Source of the DNA: Chloroflexota bacterium
GTDB lineage: Bacteria > Chloroflexota > UBA11872 > VXOZ01
Direction: 5' to 3'
Assembly: GCA_026710945.1 (NCBI GenBank)
Contig: JAPOQA010000027.1
Span: forward strand, 1-64,000
Length of the DNA: 64,000 nucleotides
Part shown: piece by piece, positions 44,169 to 54,005 of the stretch
Layout of the letters: the number at the start of each line of letters is the position of its first letter
How positions within the stretch are numbered: the stretch's first letter is position 1
Notes under the pieces: model-generated
Seen by the model: only the letters and a program-made list of their open reading frames with translations
Told to the model about the DNA's origin: nothing
Databases searched by the model: none
Made by a program: the position numbers and the translations under genes

Positions 44169-46277
44169 TTAGATACCCAACTCACGCGCAAGCCTATCGG
44201 ACGTGAGGGCATCTTCACGGTAGCGCAGTGACTGAGGCGCGGCATAGGCGCGGTAGGCGGCAGTTGTGCGTCCATACGCGGCCAGCAAGGATGCCATGCT
44301 AGCCGGTTGCCGCTGGTGGTCGTGGGGTGTCCACACCACCAGACGACGTGGCGCGACCAGCGCAGCGGCATCGCAGATATCGAATTCGCGTAATACGCCA
44401 AAGAGAAACCAGGACGCATCGTAGGCGTAGAGTTCGTTCTCCACCAGCCAGCGGTACGAAGCCAAGCACTCGTAGGCGATAACTCCTGCGGCGCGCTGGT
44501 CCAGGGCGGCTGCAAACAGGGCTATCAGGGCTCCACCGCCACGGCCCCCCAGCATAATCTGCTTCGCGGTTGTCGCTGGAATTGTCGCGAGCGCGTCCAA
44601 CCCACGCAAGACGTCTTGCACACGCATTCCCAGCAGTGGACGAGCCTGCAAGAATCCCATATAGGCTACTTTGTGGCTAATGTGCCCGTTGTCGCTCGTG
44701 CGAGGGTCATCAGAAACGGAGAAGCCGGTCTCTCCCATACCTCTCGGGTCAAGCGCCAAGGAGGCTATCCCGCGAACCGCCAAGGCATCGAGCAAAACGG
44801 CAGTATCCTCTGAGTCTTTACCTGCCTCATCAATCCAGAGCAGCATCGTGTCTTCCTGGGCGTCGACCGGAGTGCGCAGTACGCAGGGAACCATGATGCC
44901 AGGTTCCGATTCGAACACGATGCGTTCACGCTGCACGCGTTCACTGGATTCAAGTGGCACTTGCGTGACATCCAATTCGCCGGTCAACGGGGAGGAGGAG
45001 AGTACACGGCGCACGCGCTCACGCACAACCTGCTGGTAATTTGCAGCTTCGCTCTCGGTGCCGATTTCAGGCAAAGCCGGGTCTATGTCCGCCAATTCTT
45101 TGCGGTTGAGCGAGAACACGGTCTCGCTACCCAACTCGTAGACGTTTCCCGTTTCCGTGCACCAAAGGTCTTCGTCGGGCTCGAGTGTAATCTCCGTCTC
45201 GTCGATACCTTCTTCTTCTTTATCGAATAAGCGGTTGAACCACGCATACGCAGCTTGGCGCATCGGCAGATGGTAGCCGTGGTTCTGTTCCGCCACGGCC
45301 AGCGAGAGGAGGTCGGGTACGTCAAGTGCGGCGTAGACGCGCTTTGCGCTTGCCACAGAGTCGCGCGCGCCCGCCAACGGGAAGTAGTCTCCCGTAGCGG
45401 CGCCCACGCATAGTGGGCGCGGCGCGACGAGCGAAACATAGTCTTCGTGGTCAAGGCCTACGGCAAGTTGACCAAAGAGGTTCTGCTCAGCATCCTGGGG
45501 CCCGACGCTGTCCAAGAGGGCGGGGAAACCGGCTATGTAGCAGGTAGGCATAGCTGCTGTCACCCGGTCGTCGAAGGGCACGTATTGGGCAGTATTCGTA
45601 CCGCCGCCGGAAACTCCCGTACAGCCGATGCGGGACGGGTCCACGTCTTCCCGGGAGAGGAGGTAGTCGAGAGCGCGAATACTATCCCAGATCATGAATT
45701 GAGCCAGGTTGGTTCCCAGCAACATACACTGCGCCCCAACGTTGCTGTGCTCGCGAGTCGACGAAGTGAAAGCGGAATCTTTCTTAATCGGATCCCAGTT
45801 CTGCCAGCGCTCGCCCTGGCCGAGGGGATCGTAGGCCAATACGAGATAGCCTTTCTCGGCAAAACCTGCGGGTGTGCGTTGATAGCCGTCCGCGGCCTTG
45901 CCGTTGCGGCTGTGGCCGAGCGGGAACAGAATCCCTGGGAAAGGCGCTGTGTGCTGTTTTGGCACATAGACAAGCGCGGTCACGTAGAATCGGGGACGGC
46001 TTTCGAAGATGATCTTGTGGATCGTGTAGCGTTCACGTTCCAACTTCCCTATCACGCGCGTATTGAGGGAACACCTTTCTTCCGGAAACGGCCCAATGGC
46101 CTGCTCGAATGCGGTCATGAGGCGAGCCCGCCGCAGCTTCCATTGTGCCGATGTCTGGATTGCAGCGCGCTCCTTCTCCGCATGGTCGAATAGCACGTGG
46201 GCCTGCTGAATCAAGTAATTTTGGAGCATGTCTCCTGGGATTGTGTCAGTGGCGAAGAGTGCGCTCGAAGTTGCCAT
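44169..46277 (-). CDS. Tandem alpha/beta-hydrolase protein, acetyl-xylan-esterase/dienelactone-hydrolase-like
   Basis: The 702-residue protein carries two hydrolase folds. The first has the nucleophile elbow G-V-S-G-G-G-T (about 219-225) and the catalytic His in E-Q-N-H-G-Y-H (about 327-333). The second repeats the layout with D-P-R-G-M-G-E-T-G (about 510-518), but its elbow reads G-G-R-G-G-G-A, with Arg where the Ser should be. The second unit is therefore probably not catalytic, perhaps binding or scaffolding. The absence of a signal peptide suggests an intracellular or unusual location. The right palindrome of the RAYT lies just behind its stop. Confidence 0.8.
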   Translation of the reverse strand: MATSSALFATDTIPGDMLQNYLIQQAHVLFDHAEKERAAIQTSAQWKLRRARLMTAFEQAIGPFPEERCSLNTRVIGKLERERYTIHKIIFESRPRFYVTALVYVPKQHTAPFPGILFPLGHSRNGKAADGYQRTPAGFAEKGYLVLAYDPLGQGERWQNWDPIKKDSAFTSSTREHSNVGAQCMLLGTNLAQFMIWDSIRALDYLLSREDVDPSRIGCTGVSGGGTNTAQYVPFDDRVTAAMPTCYIAGFPALLDSVGPQDAEQNLFGQLAVGLDHEDYVSLVAPRPLCVGAATGDYFPLAGARDSVASAKRVYAALDVPDLLSLAVAEQNHGYHLPMRQAAYAWFNRLFDKEEEGIDETEITLEPDEDLWCTETGNVYELGSETVFSLNRKELADIDPALPEIGTESEAANYQQVVRERVRRVLSSSPLTGELDVTQVPLESSERVQRERIVFESEPGIMVPCVLRTPVDAQEDTMLLWIDEAGKDSEDTAVLLDALAVRGIASLALDPRGMGETGFSVSDDPRTSDNGHISHKVAYMGFLQARPLLGMRVQDVLRGLDALATIPATTAKQIMLGGRGGGALIALFAAALDQRAAGVIAYECLASYRWLVENELYAYDASWFLFGVLREFDICDAAALVAPRRLVVWTPHDHQRQPASMASLLAAYGRTTAAYRAYAAPQSLRYREDALTSDRLARELGI

Positions 46278-46673
46278 CGGGGATCATCCCTTCCTGCGGT
46301 TCACACGAGAGTGTCACTTGGAGGCGAGTATAGGTGCAATCCACTCGCCACGTCAATTGGCCGCCGCGCTTTTCCTATGATTGCAGGCGAGCATATCGTC
46401 ATATGAGAACAGGCGGTCACACCGGTCGCCCTCGTTTCGTGTCGATACGCTGAATCAAGTACGGGGCAAGCTCTGAGCATCATCGAAGGCTGAACGCTGG
46501 AGGAATCGGTTTACAGTTTTCACCGTTTTTCTCTCCGTTCGTGCTGAGCCTGTCGAAGTGCTCAGCACGAACGGAGAGATCCGAGATCACTTTTCATTCG
46601 CTTGTGCGACCTTGCGCTTGTGCGACCTTACCGCAATTCCCTACGGTCGCCAATGCTGTAACAGCAATGCGCC
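46278..46673. repeat. Intergenic region with long hairpin repeat
   Basis: There is no gene. A perfect 18-base inverted repeat (46531-46548 with 46561-46578, arms CTCTCCGTTCGTGCTGAG and its complement) around a 12-base loop is the strongest structure. A copy of the CCCCGT/GATAC palindrome family lies near 46425-46475. Confidence 0.7.
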
Positions 46674-47378
46674 CTAGCGCTGACGAAAGATGCGCTCTAG
46701 CTCTATGCCGGTGAGACTCCGAATACCTACCGCAGTATAGATGATGGCAATGGAAAGGATGATAATTGCCGGCACAGAGATAACAGGAAAACTCAAGGCC
46801 GTCATCTTGCCCAGTTCTTCGTTGAATGCCGTAGTCCCCGGCTGGCTTACCACCACAAGACGCGCCAGGATGTAATTCAAGACTGAGGAAAGAAAGAACG
46901 ACGCCGCTACGATGTAGGTGGCATGTACCAGGCGCTTTTCGTAGGCTGCTCGTGTGCCGCGATCATCGAGGGCGGTGTCCACCGCCTCGCTATCGATGAC
47001 CTGATTCAGCAGCATGGAGAGGAGTGAAAACCGGGTCTTGAGCGAACCGAGCACAGCAATGCCGATGAGAAGCGGAATGGCCCCTTCTTTGACGGCAATC
47101 CACATGGGATCGAGTTTGAGCAGCCCAATGCCACCGGTGAGCAGAATGCCCACGATGCCCACAACTGGGAGAAAGTTGAAAGTGCGCCGCAGCGAAAAAT
47201 CAATAATCCCGTATGCCAGTGGGAAGGCCAGCGCGACCAATAGTCCGTTGACCGGGCCCAACCATTCGTCATTGCTGAAGCGCATGAGAATGATAGCGGG
47301 AACCACGATATTCAGCAGCAGACTGAGCAAGGGATTCTCGCGTCTTGCAACCGTGTTGTTCTGCGCGGAGTCACTCAT
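46674..47378 (-). CDS. VC0807-family integral membrane protein
   Basis: The 234-residue product has about seven hydrophobic helices and a family-typical G-I-I-D-F-S-L-R-R-T-F-N (about 57-68). The middle L-N-Q-V-I-D-S-E-A-V (about 122-131) and the late T-G-I-E-L-E-R-I-F are also characteristic. VC0807 proteins resemble intracellular septation protein A; the role is unknown. AAGG lies 10 bases before the ATG. Confidence 0.75.
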   Translation of the reverse strand: MSDSAQNNTVARRENPLLSLLLNIVVPAIILMRFSNDEWLGPVNGLLVALAFPLAYGIIDFSLRRTFNFLPVVGIVGILLTGGIGLLKLDPMWIAVKEGAIPLLIGIAVLGSLKTRFSLLSMLLNQVIDSEAVDTALDDRGTRAAYEKRLVHATYIVAASFFLSSVLNYILARLVVVSQPGTTAFNEELGKMTALSFPVISVPAIIILSIAIIYTAVGIRSLTGIELERIFRQR

Positions 47379-47684
47379 CGAAAGTTTGCCTTCTTCGTGC
47401 GGCTACAATTCTGACTTTGATTGTACAACGTAGGGGGTTGGGAGGGCACGCGACGAGGCGCCCCGCAATCCATCGATAAGTCTAACGGGAACACAAGATT
47501 GGTGCTACGCCAATTGTGATGTCCGGCTGCGTCGTCCTTAGGAGGTGTATTTAGGGAGATGGTATTTAGACCGGGGTGATGGTTGACTTGCTGGATAGGC
47601 CAAGCACAGGATTTGACCCAAGGTGATTTAGTGTGTTCTGCTTGCTGTGCGTAGAAAATCTGCCCGAGGAGTAGTGATTTACAT
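47379..47684. other. Intergenic region, nothing recognised
   Basis: No gene, hairpin or repeat copy was recognised here. Confidence 0.5.
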
Positions 47685-48659
47685 ATGGTGCGCCAACTGG
47701 CGAGAGTCTCGCTCAAGAGCGGGGAGCGGATGCATTGTCTGCTGATAGAAGAACCGGAGGCAAGCTGGGCCGAAGACGTGCAGCGTTTGCTTGTGCATAA
47801 GCGCGACCACGTGCACTGGCATATCGCGCGTGCTATTGAGGGGCCGCTCGATGAACTGGAAACACGTTTCTACCTGGGTGTGGTAAATGGTCAGGCGGTT
47901 GGCAACATCATGACGGTAGAACACGACGGCATCGGCATACTTGGTCACGTGTTCACGAGTCCCGAGCAGCGGCGCAAAGGCATCGCGAGCCATATCATGG
48001 CAGCGCAAATGCGGGACTTCCAGGAGCGCGGCGGGCGGGTGCTCACGCTCGGGACGGGTTTTGATTCGCCGCCGTACTGGATATATCACGGCTATGGCTT
48101 TCGCAGCATCGTCGAAGGCAGCGGTGCTATGTGGTACTGGCGGCAGCCGGAGCAGGCGGCAGAACTCTGGCGCGCCCCGATCACCGGCGTTGCGTCTCCG
48201 CTTTGGCAGCATTGGCCGCTGGTCAATTTGCTGTGCATTCAGCCGGGTGGCGACCGCCTGCGGCTCGCCGCGCGCCGCCTGTGGGGACCCCGCAATTTCG
48301 AAGGTGACTTCACCCAGTATAAGCGCGACTTAGAATCTGAGGATTCAACTATTGTGTCGCGCGTGCTGGAGAATGAGGCCGGGCTGGTCGTGGGTTTCGC
48401 CAGTCTGGAGGACGATCCGTTGTGGGGCGGCACGGCGGCCTTGCTCGATCTTGTCATGCATCCTACGGCATGGCACGCGGCGGGAGACTTGCTCGATGCT
48501 CTGCCTCTAGCGTCAAGACCAATCTTCGCCTACGCCGATCACGATTCTTCCAAGAATGACGTGCTACGCGCCCACGGCTTTACCCAAGTAGCCTCCTGGC
48601 CGGAGTGGCTGCCGGTCGGCGGCGAATTGCACGGCGTGAACTGCTGGCTGCGGCGGTGA
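47685..48659 (+). CDS. Tandem GNAT-domain protein
   Basis: The first domain (about 60-150) has F-T-S-P-E-Q-R-R-K-G-I-A-S-H-I-M (about 90-105), the acetyl-CoA loop. The last 110 residues (A-L-L-D-L-V-M-H-P-T-A-W, then Y-A-D-H-D-S-S-K-N-D-V-L-R-A-H-G-F) look like a second, weaker GNAT fold. Double-GNAT proteins occur in antibiotic-modifying and mycothiol-type enzymes. The substrate is unknown. A second ATG at 47730 directly after GGGGAG is an alternative. Confidence 0.8.
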   Translation: MVRQLARVSLKSGERMHCLLIEEPEASWAEDVQRLLVHKRDHVHWHIARAIEGPLDELETRFYLGVVNGQAVGNIMTVEHDGIGILGHVFTSPEQRRKGIASHIMAAQMRDFQERGGRVLTLGTGFDSPPYWIYHGYGFRSIVEGSGAMWYWRQPEQAAELWRAPITGVASPLWQHWPLVNLLCIQPGGDRLRLAARRLWGPRNFEGDFTQYKRDLESEDSTIVSRVLENEAGLVVGFASLEDDPLWGGTAALLDLVMHPTAWHAAGDLLDALPLASRPIFAYADHDSSKNDVLRAHGFTQVASWPEWLPVGGELHGVNCWLRR

Positions 48660-48857
48660 GATAATGCCCCAGAGCGGGAACCACGCGGCAGCCCTCTGTT
48701 GAATTCCCTTGCTAGGCCCTGTCCTCGCCTCGCTCTCCGCGCAAACGCGAATCGCGTCTTGCGAACTCTCACCGCGCCGAGACGGTACTGGGAATGGACT
48801 AGTGCCAATGAAGGGCATCTTGCGAATCTGGGAATAGAGCTTGCCATGGATTCTGCC

Positions 48858-48885
48858 TTGAGTGATTGCCATCGTACGTTATTAT
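48858..48885 (+). promoter_or_regulatory. Promoter of the solute-binding lipoprotein
   Basis: TTGAGT (48858-48863) and TATTAT (48880-48885) match four and five of six bases, with a 16-base spacer. They lie about 90 bases before the ATG. Confidence 0.5.
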
Positions 48886-48977
48886 AGAAAATGGAAGATG
48901 AGGGTCTCCAACGCGTGCTGATTGGATATGAGGTGAGGGGATGGGAACAGAGAAGCGTTCTTACTAAGGAGTGCGTG

Positions 48978-50264
48978 ATGCTCTCGCGACGGACATTCAT
49001 AGCGAGCACAGCGGCGCTGGCGGCGGCCGCCTGTGGCGCCCCCGGGTCTGCGACGTCGCTGCCGACCCGAAGTGGCGAGGGAGATCTCATCTGGGCATCC
49101 ACGTGGTTTAGCGAACTGCGTGTATCGACCGGTTTTGCCCGGCGTATGATCAATACGCTTGAAGCGGTAATGGCGGCATTGGAGGCGGACACGGAAAACC
49201 CCAATGGTCCCGCTAAAGGGGGCTACACCCTGAAGTCGGGCCTCGTTTCTCCAGAGCAAGCTAATCCCCGCCCCAGAAATCAGGATGAGTTTCTGGCGTG
49301 GTACCAGAATCTCGACGCAGACCTATTCACCGTGAATCCGACTCTAGCGCAAGGGCTGGGAGAACAAGGCGTATTAGCGCCCTTGGACGAGTTCATCGCC
49401 GCCGACGACGCGACTCTCATCCAAGGTCACTACCCGTACCTGGTCGACCAGTTTCGATCGGCGAGCGGGCTGTTCGCTTTGCCGGTCGATGCAAACCCCT
49501 TGATGGTCCACTATGATCCTGAGTATTTCGCGGAGCGGGGCGTGCCGCCGGTGGACGACAGTTGGAGTTGGGATGACGTAGTGGAGAACGCGGTCCAATT
49601 GACGCAACGCAATGAAAGCGGCGACGTGCAGCGCTGGGGACTGTTTACACAAGAGAGCGGATACTGGTGGGCGTTGTGGCAAAACGAGGCAGAGCTGGCC
49701 GACCCGGCGACACTGAGGTGCCGGCTACAGGATGCGGCGGCCGCGGAGGCCCTGCACTTCTGTAGCGACCTATTGCACACCCACCGCGTTTCCCCGCCTG
49801 CGACGAATGTGTTGGAATGGCAAGTTTCTGAACCGGCGTCACGTCTGTGGCCAGCAATGCTCTACCTGCCGCAGCAGCACTTCTCGCGAGCCGGCTATCG
49901 CTGGGCGGCGTTGCCACAGGGCAACGTGCGCAGCGTGCCCGTGGCCGGCAATATGGGCATTGCCATTGCCGCGCGATCGCAGCACAAGGAGACGGCCTAT
50001 ACGGCGCTCAAGGGTCTCGTCGACGTCATGCAGCCGCTCGCAAAAGTGCCCGCGCGGCAGGATGCGGTCGCGCGCCTGAGCGATTTCGATGAGGACCTTC
50101 TCCCCGCAGAGATCGCGGCAATTCAGCAATCCATGGAGCATGGACGCGGCCTGCCCCCGAACCCCCTCATGCAGCGCGCCATGGATGCTATGGTGGAAGG
50201 CCTCGCGCGCGGGGATAGCGTGGCGACCGTAGTGAACGCTACCTGCTCAGCGCTGTCCGAATAG
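48978..50264 (+). CDS. Extracellular solute-binding lipoprotein, orphan
   Basis: The signal peptide has a twin-arginine-like S-R-R-T-F-I-A-S and ends in a lipobox A-A-A-C-G (Cys20). The mature part matches type 1 sugar-binding proteins: L-F-T-V-N-P at about 110-115, V-D-A-N-P-L-M-V-H-Y-D (about 170-180), and S-W-S-W-D-D-V (about 190-196). The ATG at 48978 follows AAGGAGTGCGTG; the longer frame from 48891 is not supported. No permease or ATPase partner is nearby, so it must work with a transporter encoded elsewhere or be a receptor. The solute is unknown, probably a sugar. Confidence 0.85.
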   Translation: MLSRRTFIASTAALAAAACGAPGSATSLPTRSGEGDLIWASTWFSELRVSTGFARRMINTLEAVMAALEADTENPNGPAKGGYTLKSGLVSPEQANPRPRNQDEFLAWYQNLDADLFTVNPTLAQGLGEQGVLAPLDEFIAADDATLIQGHYPYLVDQFRSASGLFALPVDANPLMVHYDPEYFAERGVPPVDDSWSWDDVVENAVQLTQRNESGDVQRWGLFTQESGYWWALWQNEAELADPATLRCRLQDAAAAEALHFCSDLLHTHRVSPPATNVLEWQVSEPASRLWPAMLYLPQQHFSRAGYRWAALPQGNVRSVPVAGNMGIAIAARSQHKETAYTALKGLVDVMQPLAKVPARQDAVARLSDFDEDLLPAEIAAIQQSMEHGRGLPPNPLMQRAMDAMVEGLARGDSVATVVNATCSALSE

Positions 50265-50333
50265 CGGCAGATCGGGTTTGACGCGCCTATCTCACGATGC
50301 CTCTGAACACGTAGGGATTCAATCCGCGAGATT

Positions 50334-51929
50334 CTACCCGCGTTCGGCGAAGACCGGCGCGAGCATGTTGTCCACCGGCGCGTAGCTGTCGGTGAGTATG
50401 ACGGCGGGGCGGCTGTCCACGTACTCCCGTAGGCGTGCGGGGTCGAGTATCGTGCTCACCGGCCCATCCGGCAGCAAATCTCCCACAGTGGTATGCAGCG
50501 TTGCTTCTGTGAGCGGCTGCTTGCCGGCGACCAACACAAAGGTATTGCGTCCTTCTTGTTCCCAGCCGGGACCTTCTGCCAGCAGATAGACATGGGGGAA
50601 CACCTGCTCCAGGGTCAGAATCAGCGAGGGCAGAAAGACTCCGTGCTCGAAGGTGTCCACCACGTTTAGCATGTAGTACCCGTCGGGGGTCAGGAGATCG
50701 CGCACGATCTCCGCGAACTCCCTCGTCGTCAAATGGTAGGGCACAGAGAGATCGTTAAAGGCGTCGCCGATGATGGCGTGGTATTGCTCGGTTTCCAAAC
50801 GCTTTACGACAAGGCGAGCATCTTCGTTGTACGTGATGACGCTCGTATCGCGGGGGAGTCCCATCCTCGCATGCGCGATTTCGGTAACCGCCGGATCGAT
50901 CTCCGCCACCTCGATCACAGCATCGGGATAGACCACTTCCAAGTAGCGGGGGAAGGTGTAACCGCCACCGCCAATGGAAAAGGTACGTATGTCTGTGCGG
51001 TCACCGGCGATGAACCGCACAAGTTCAGCATATATCTTGACATAATCGTAGTCTAAGCGCGTGGGGTCTTCCAGGATGCTGTAGCTGTGGATGAGGTGGT
51101 CGAGCACGAGGCGGCGCTGGGTGACGTTTTCTTCGAGCTTCTTTTCAGTGACGCGGATGCAAAAGTAGTTGGTTTCAACGTGGCAGGGGGCGGCGAAGGC
51201 GCCGCGGGGTTGCAGCGTAATGGCGTCCTGCGCCATTTGCCGGACATAATTCCAGCCGAAGGGCAGACGGTAGGCTTCGCGGCCATAGCTGTAAATGCTC
51301 AGCCCGATGAGGAGCAGGGCCCCGCCCCCAAGGAGCAGGCGGCGGTTCCAAAGGTTGCCGAAAATCACCGCCACGAGCAGGAGCAGCAGCGCTACCAGCA
51401 AGATGATTGTGCGCGTGCCGAACCACGACACCAGGAAAAATCCGGTGGCAAATGTTCCGGCAATGGCCCCGACCGTGGAGAGGGCATAGATGCGTCCCAC
51501 GACGCCGCCGGTGCGACTGAGGTCTTCCAACGTCAGCTTAACGACGACCGGTGTGATGGTGCCCATGAACACGCTGGGCAAGAAGAAGACGACGGCAGTG
51601 AAGAAGAGAATCTTCAGCATGAGGTGCACGGGGAGGTCTTGCGCGATGCCGGAGATTATGGCTGTCAGGGGCAGGATGGTCAGCGTAAGGATACTGGAGA
51701 GGAGAAAGAGCGCGCCCAGCGTAGAGACCGCTGGAAAGCGATCGCCGATGCGCCCGCCCAAGTAGTTCCCGAGGCTGATACCCGCCAGCATTACGCCAAT
51801 GACGCTGGTCCAGGTGTACAGCGAGACTCCCAGGTAGGGGGCAACCATGCGCCCCGCGGTAAGCTCGACGACCAGAGTGCAAAAACTCGCTATGAAAACA
51901 ATTGTGCCCGCCCGCCAAGTTCCGCGCAT
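50334..51929 (-). CDS. Fused membrane/spermidine-synthase-like protein
   Basis: The first 215 residues form about seven hydrophobic helices in an MFS-like layout. The C-terminal 250 residues form a Rossmann fold resembling spermidine synthase. I-G-G-G-G-Y-T-F-P-R (about 316-325) is a SAM-binding-like loop, E-V-A-E-I-D-P (about 336-342) the acidic strand, and I-G-D-A-F-N-D-L (about 386-393) resembles the catalytic Asp region. Such fusions are common in bacteria; whether they make polyamines is not known. It stands alone, facing the glycerate kinase gene divergently. Confidence 0.85.
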   Translation of the reverse strand: MRGTWRAGTIVFIASFCTLVVELTAGRMVAPYLGVSLYTWTSVIGVMLAGISLGNYLGGRIGDRFPAVSTLGALFLLSSILTLTILPLTAIISGIAQDLPVHLMLKILFFTAVVFFLPSVFMGTITPVVVKLTLEDLSRTGGVVGRIYALSTVGAIAGTFATGFFLVSWFGTRTIILLVALLLLLVAVIFGNLWNRRLLLGGGALLLIGLSIYSYGREAYRLPFGWNYVRQMAQDAITLQPRGAFAAPCHVETNYFCIRVTEKKLEENVTQRRLVLDHLIHSYSILEDPTRLDYDYVKIYAELVRFIAGDRTDIRTFSIGGGGYTFPRYLEVVYPDAVIEVAEIDPAVTEIAHARMGLPRDTSVITYNEDARLVVKRLETEQYHAIIGDAFNDLSVPYHLTTREFAEIVRDLLTPDGYYMLNVVDTFEHGVFLPSLILTLEQVFPHVYLLAEGPGWEQEGRNTFVLVAGKQPLTEATLHTTVGDLLPDGPVSTILDPARLREYVDSRPAVILTDSYAPVDNMLAPVFAERG

Positions 51930-52107
51930 AGGGTTGCCCTTTCGTAGCAGTGCTCGGTAATTTACTTGCTGGGTCGCCGCCCGGCGTACTACCTAATTGA
52001 AGTCGGTATCGTTTCTATTGTAGCTGTCACCTTGCCTAGCTCGCATCCTCTACGGTGCTCCGCTAGACTAAGATGAAACGCACGAAGAGAGATTGGAATT
52101 CCGTGAT

Positions 52108-53451
52108 ATGTCGATGAAGGGTATCACAGCGCGACAGCGTGAAGACATGATGGCGGTGCTGGCGGCTGCTTTGAAGGCGGTGGATCCGGCGCAGGCGGTA
52201 CGCAACTGCGTGCGCCGAGAGGGTACGCGCTTGGTAGTCGGAGACAACGCATATGATCTCGATTCTTTCAAACGAATTCTCGTCGTTGGCGCCGGCAAAG
52301 CCAGCGGGCCGATGGCGCAGGCGCTGGAAGAGATTCTTGAAAGCCGCTTAGAGGGCGGCGTGGTTAACGTCAAGGAGGGCTACGCCGTTGACACGCGACG
52401 GATCGAGCTGATCGAGGCCGCACATCCCGTGCCGGATGAGAGTGGCTTGCGCGGTACCGACCGCATTCTGCGGCTGGCGGCGGAGGCGAATGCAGACGAC
52501 TTGGTTTTCTGCTTGATTTCCGGTGGTGGTTCGGCGCTCATGGAGTTGCCGGCGGGCGAAATCACGCTGGACGATCTTCAGCAACTTACCGACCTGCTGC
52601 TGCGCAGCGGCGCCACCATCAACGAGGTAAATACGGTCCGGAAACACATCTCCCAGGTGAAGGGCGGGGGGCTGGCGCGGGCGGCTGCCCCTGCCACGCT
52701 GATCGCCCTCATTCTCTCCGACGTGGTAGGGAATCCGCTCGACTTCATTGCTTCGGGTCCTACCGTCCCTGACACGACCACGTTCCAAGATGCGTGGAAT
52801 CTGCTAGGGAAGTTCAACTTGCAGGACGCAATACCGCAGAGCGTGCGCGCGCAACTTGAGCGCGGCCTGAACCAATCCATACCGGAAACGCCCAAGGAAG
52901 GCGACCCAATCTTTGCGCGCACGGCAAGTGTGCTCGTTGGCAGTAACGAGATCGCGGCCCGTGCGGCATTGGACGCTGCACAGAAACTGGGGTATAATGC
53001 ACTCCTAGTCACCACCTGGGTGGAAGGTGAGGCGCGTGAGGTGGCCAAGGTGATGGCTGGAGTTGCCAAGGGTCTGATTCGTCACCACTCTCCTCTCCTT
53101 CCGCCGGCGTGTCTTATCTTCGGTGGTGAAACCACGGTTACGGTGGGCGGTGAGGGCAAAGGCGGGCGCAGCCAAGAAATGGCGCTTGCCGTATCCCTTG
53201 CGCTCGACGGCTGGGAAAACGTGGCGGTGATGGCAGTGGGGACAGACGGCACCGACGGTCCCACCGACGCGGCCGGTGGCATTGCGGACGGGACGGTAGC
53301 TGCAAGGGCGCGAGCGCTCAACCTGGACCCACTTGCATACCTCGATTCCAACGACTCCTACCATTTCTTGCGGCAGACCGACGCCCTCTTGGTCACCGGG
53401 CCAACCAACACCAATGTGAATGACCTGATCTTTGTCTACGCCTTTAGCTAG
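52108..53451 (+). CDS. Glycerate 2-kinase (MOFRL family)
   Basis: The 447-residue enzyme phosphorylates D-glycerate at C2. The N-terminal domain has V-G-A-G-K-A-S-G-P-M (about 58-67), S-G-G-G-S-A-L (about 140-146) and N-T-V-R-K-H (about 174-179). The C-terminal MOFRL domain has G-G-E-T-T-V-T (about 337-343) and G-T-D-G-T-D-G-P-T-D-A-A-G (about 379-391). Its product feeds pyruvate kinase via enolase, which fits pyk 2 kb away. ATG 52108 is chosen over an upstream TTG (52093). Confidence 0.92.
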   Translation: MSMKGITARQREDMMAVLAAALKAVDPAQAVRNCVRREGTRLVVGDNAYDLDSFKRILVVGAGKASGPMAQALEEILESRLEGGVVNVKEGYAVDTRRIELIEAAHPVPDESGLRGTDRILRLAAEANADDLVFCLISGGGSALMELPAGEITLDDLQQLTDLLLRSGATINEVNTVRKHISQVKGGGLARAAAPATLIALILSDVVGNPLDFIASGPTVPDTTTFQDAWNLLGKFNLQDAIPQSVRAQLERGLNQSIPETPKEGDPIFARTASVLVGSNEIAARAALDAAQKLGYNALLVTTWVEGEAREVAKVMAGVAKGLIRHHSPLLPPACLIFGGETTVTVGGEGKGGRSQEMALAVSLALDGWENVAVMAVGTDGTDGPTDAAGGIADGTVAARARALNLDPLAYLDSNDSYHFLRQTDALLVTGPTNTNVNDLIFVYAFS

Positions 53452-53528
53452 GAAGATCTTCTAGCTGCCTCGTTCGTTTCCTTCGTTCGGCCGAGTCTCT
53501 CGTTCAGTCGTTGGCAGGTATTCTCCAC

Positions 53529-54005
53529 ATGGAACTAAGAAACGAGTCCTACCCTCCACTTGATTCGTCAATTCTTCCCCGTGCTCCCGCGCAGCGCTGG
53601 CACTCGGTAAGCAGGCGCAGCGACCTGCGGCCCTTATCTCAAGGCCGCAGCAACAGGATATTTCTTGCTCTCGGTATCGGCGTCGTTGTGTTGCTGCTAG
53701 GGGTTGGCGCAGTGTGGCTCGTCAGTCAGGTCCTGGCGTCCAATGGTCCTGCGCCGGCCATACAAGACACCGAAGTTGCTCCCGTTACACCTGTTGCACC
53801 CACTACCAACGCCCCTACCAATGCGGCTACGGCGGAAGTACCTGCCGCGCCTGAATTCCATGTCGTGCAGCCGGGCGAGGTGCTGACTGCCATTGCGAGG
53901 AAGTATAATACGACTGTGGAATACTTAGCCGAATTGAATAACATTGAAAATGTTGACTCGATCCGGGTTGGTCAACGACTGCGACTCGTGCCGGAAGAGC
54001 AATAA
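53529..54005 (+). CDS. Membrane-anchored LysM protein
   Basis: The 158-residue product has a cytoplasmic N-terminus of about 40, one membrane helix (about 42-65), a Pro/Thr/Ala-rich linker and a single LysM domain (about 108-152: V-V-Q-P-G-E-V-L-T-A-I-A). LysM binds peptidoglycan or chitin-like sugars, so the protein likely tethers the membrane to the wall or a matrix. An alternative TTG start lies at 53511. It opens the four-gene run to 59374. Confidence 0.85.
   Translation: MELRNESYPPLDSSILPRAPAQRWHSVSRRSDLRPLSQGRSNRIFLALGIGVVVLLLGVGAVWLVSQVLASNGPAPAIQDTEVAPVTPVAPTTNAPTNAATAEVPAAPEFHVVQPGEVLTAIARKYNTTVEYLAELNNIENVDSIRVGQRLRLVPEEQ

Noticed and set aside
51087-51947. 286-codon frame opposite the spermidine-synthase fusion
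   Set aside because: Charged, low-complexity translation with no family pattern; the minus-strand gene is convincing.
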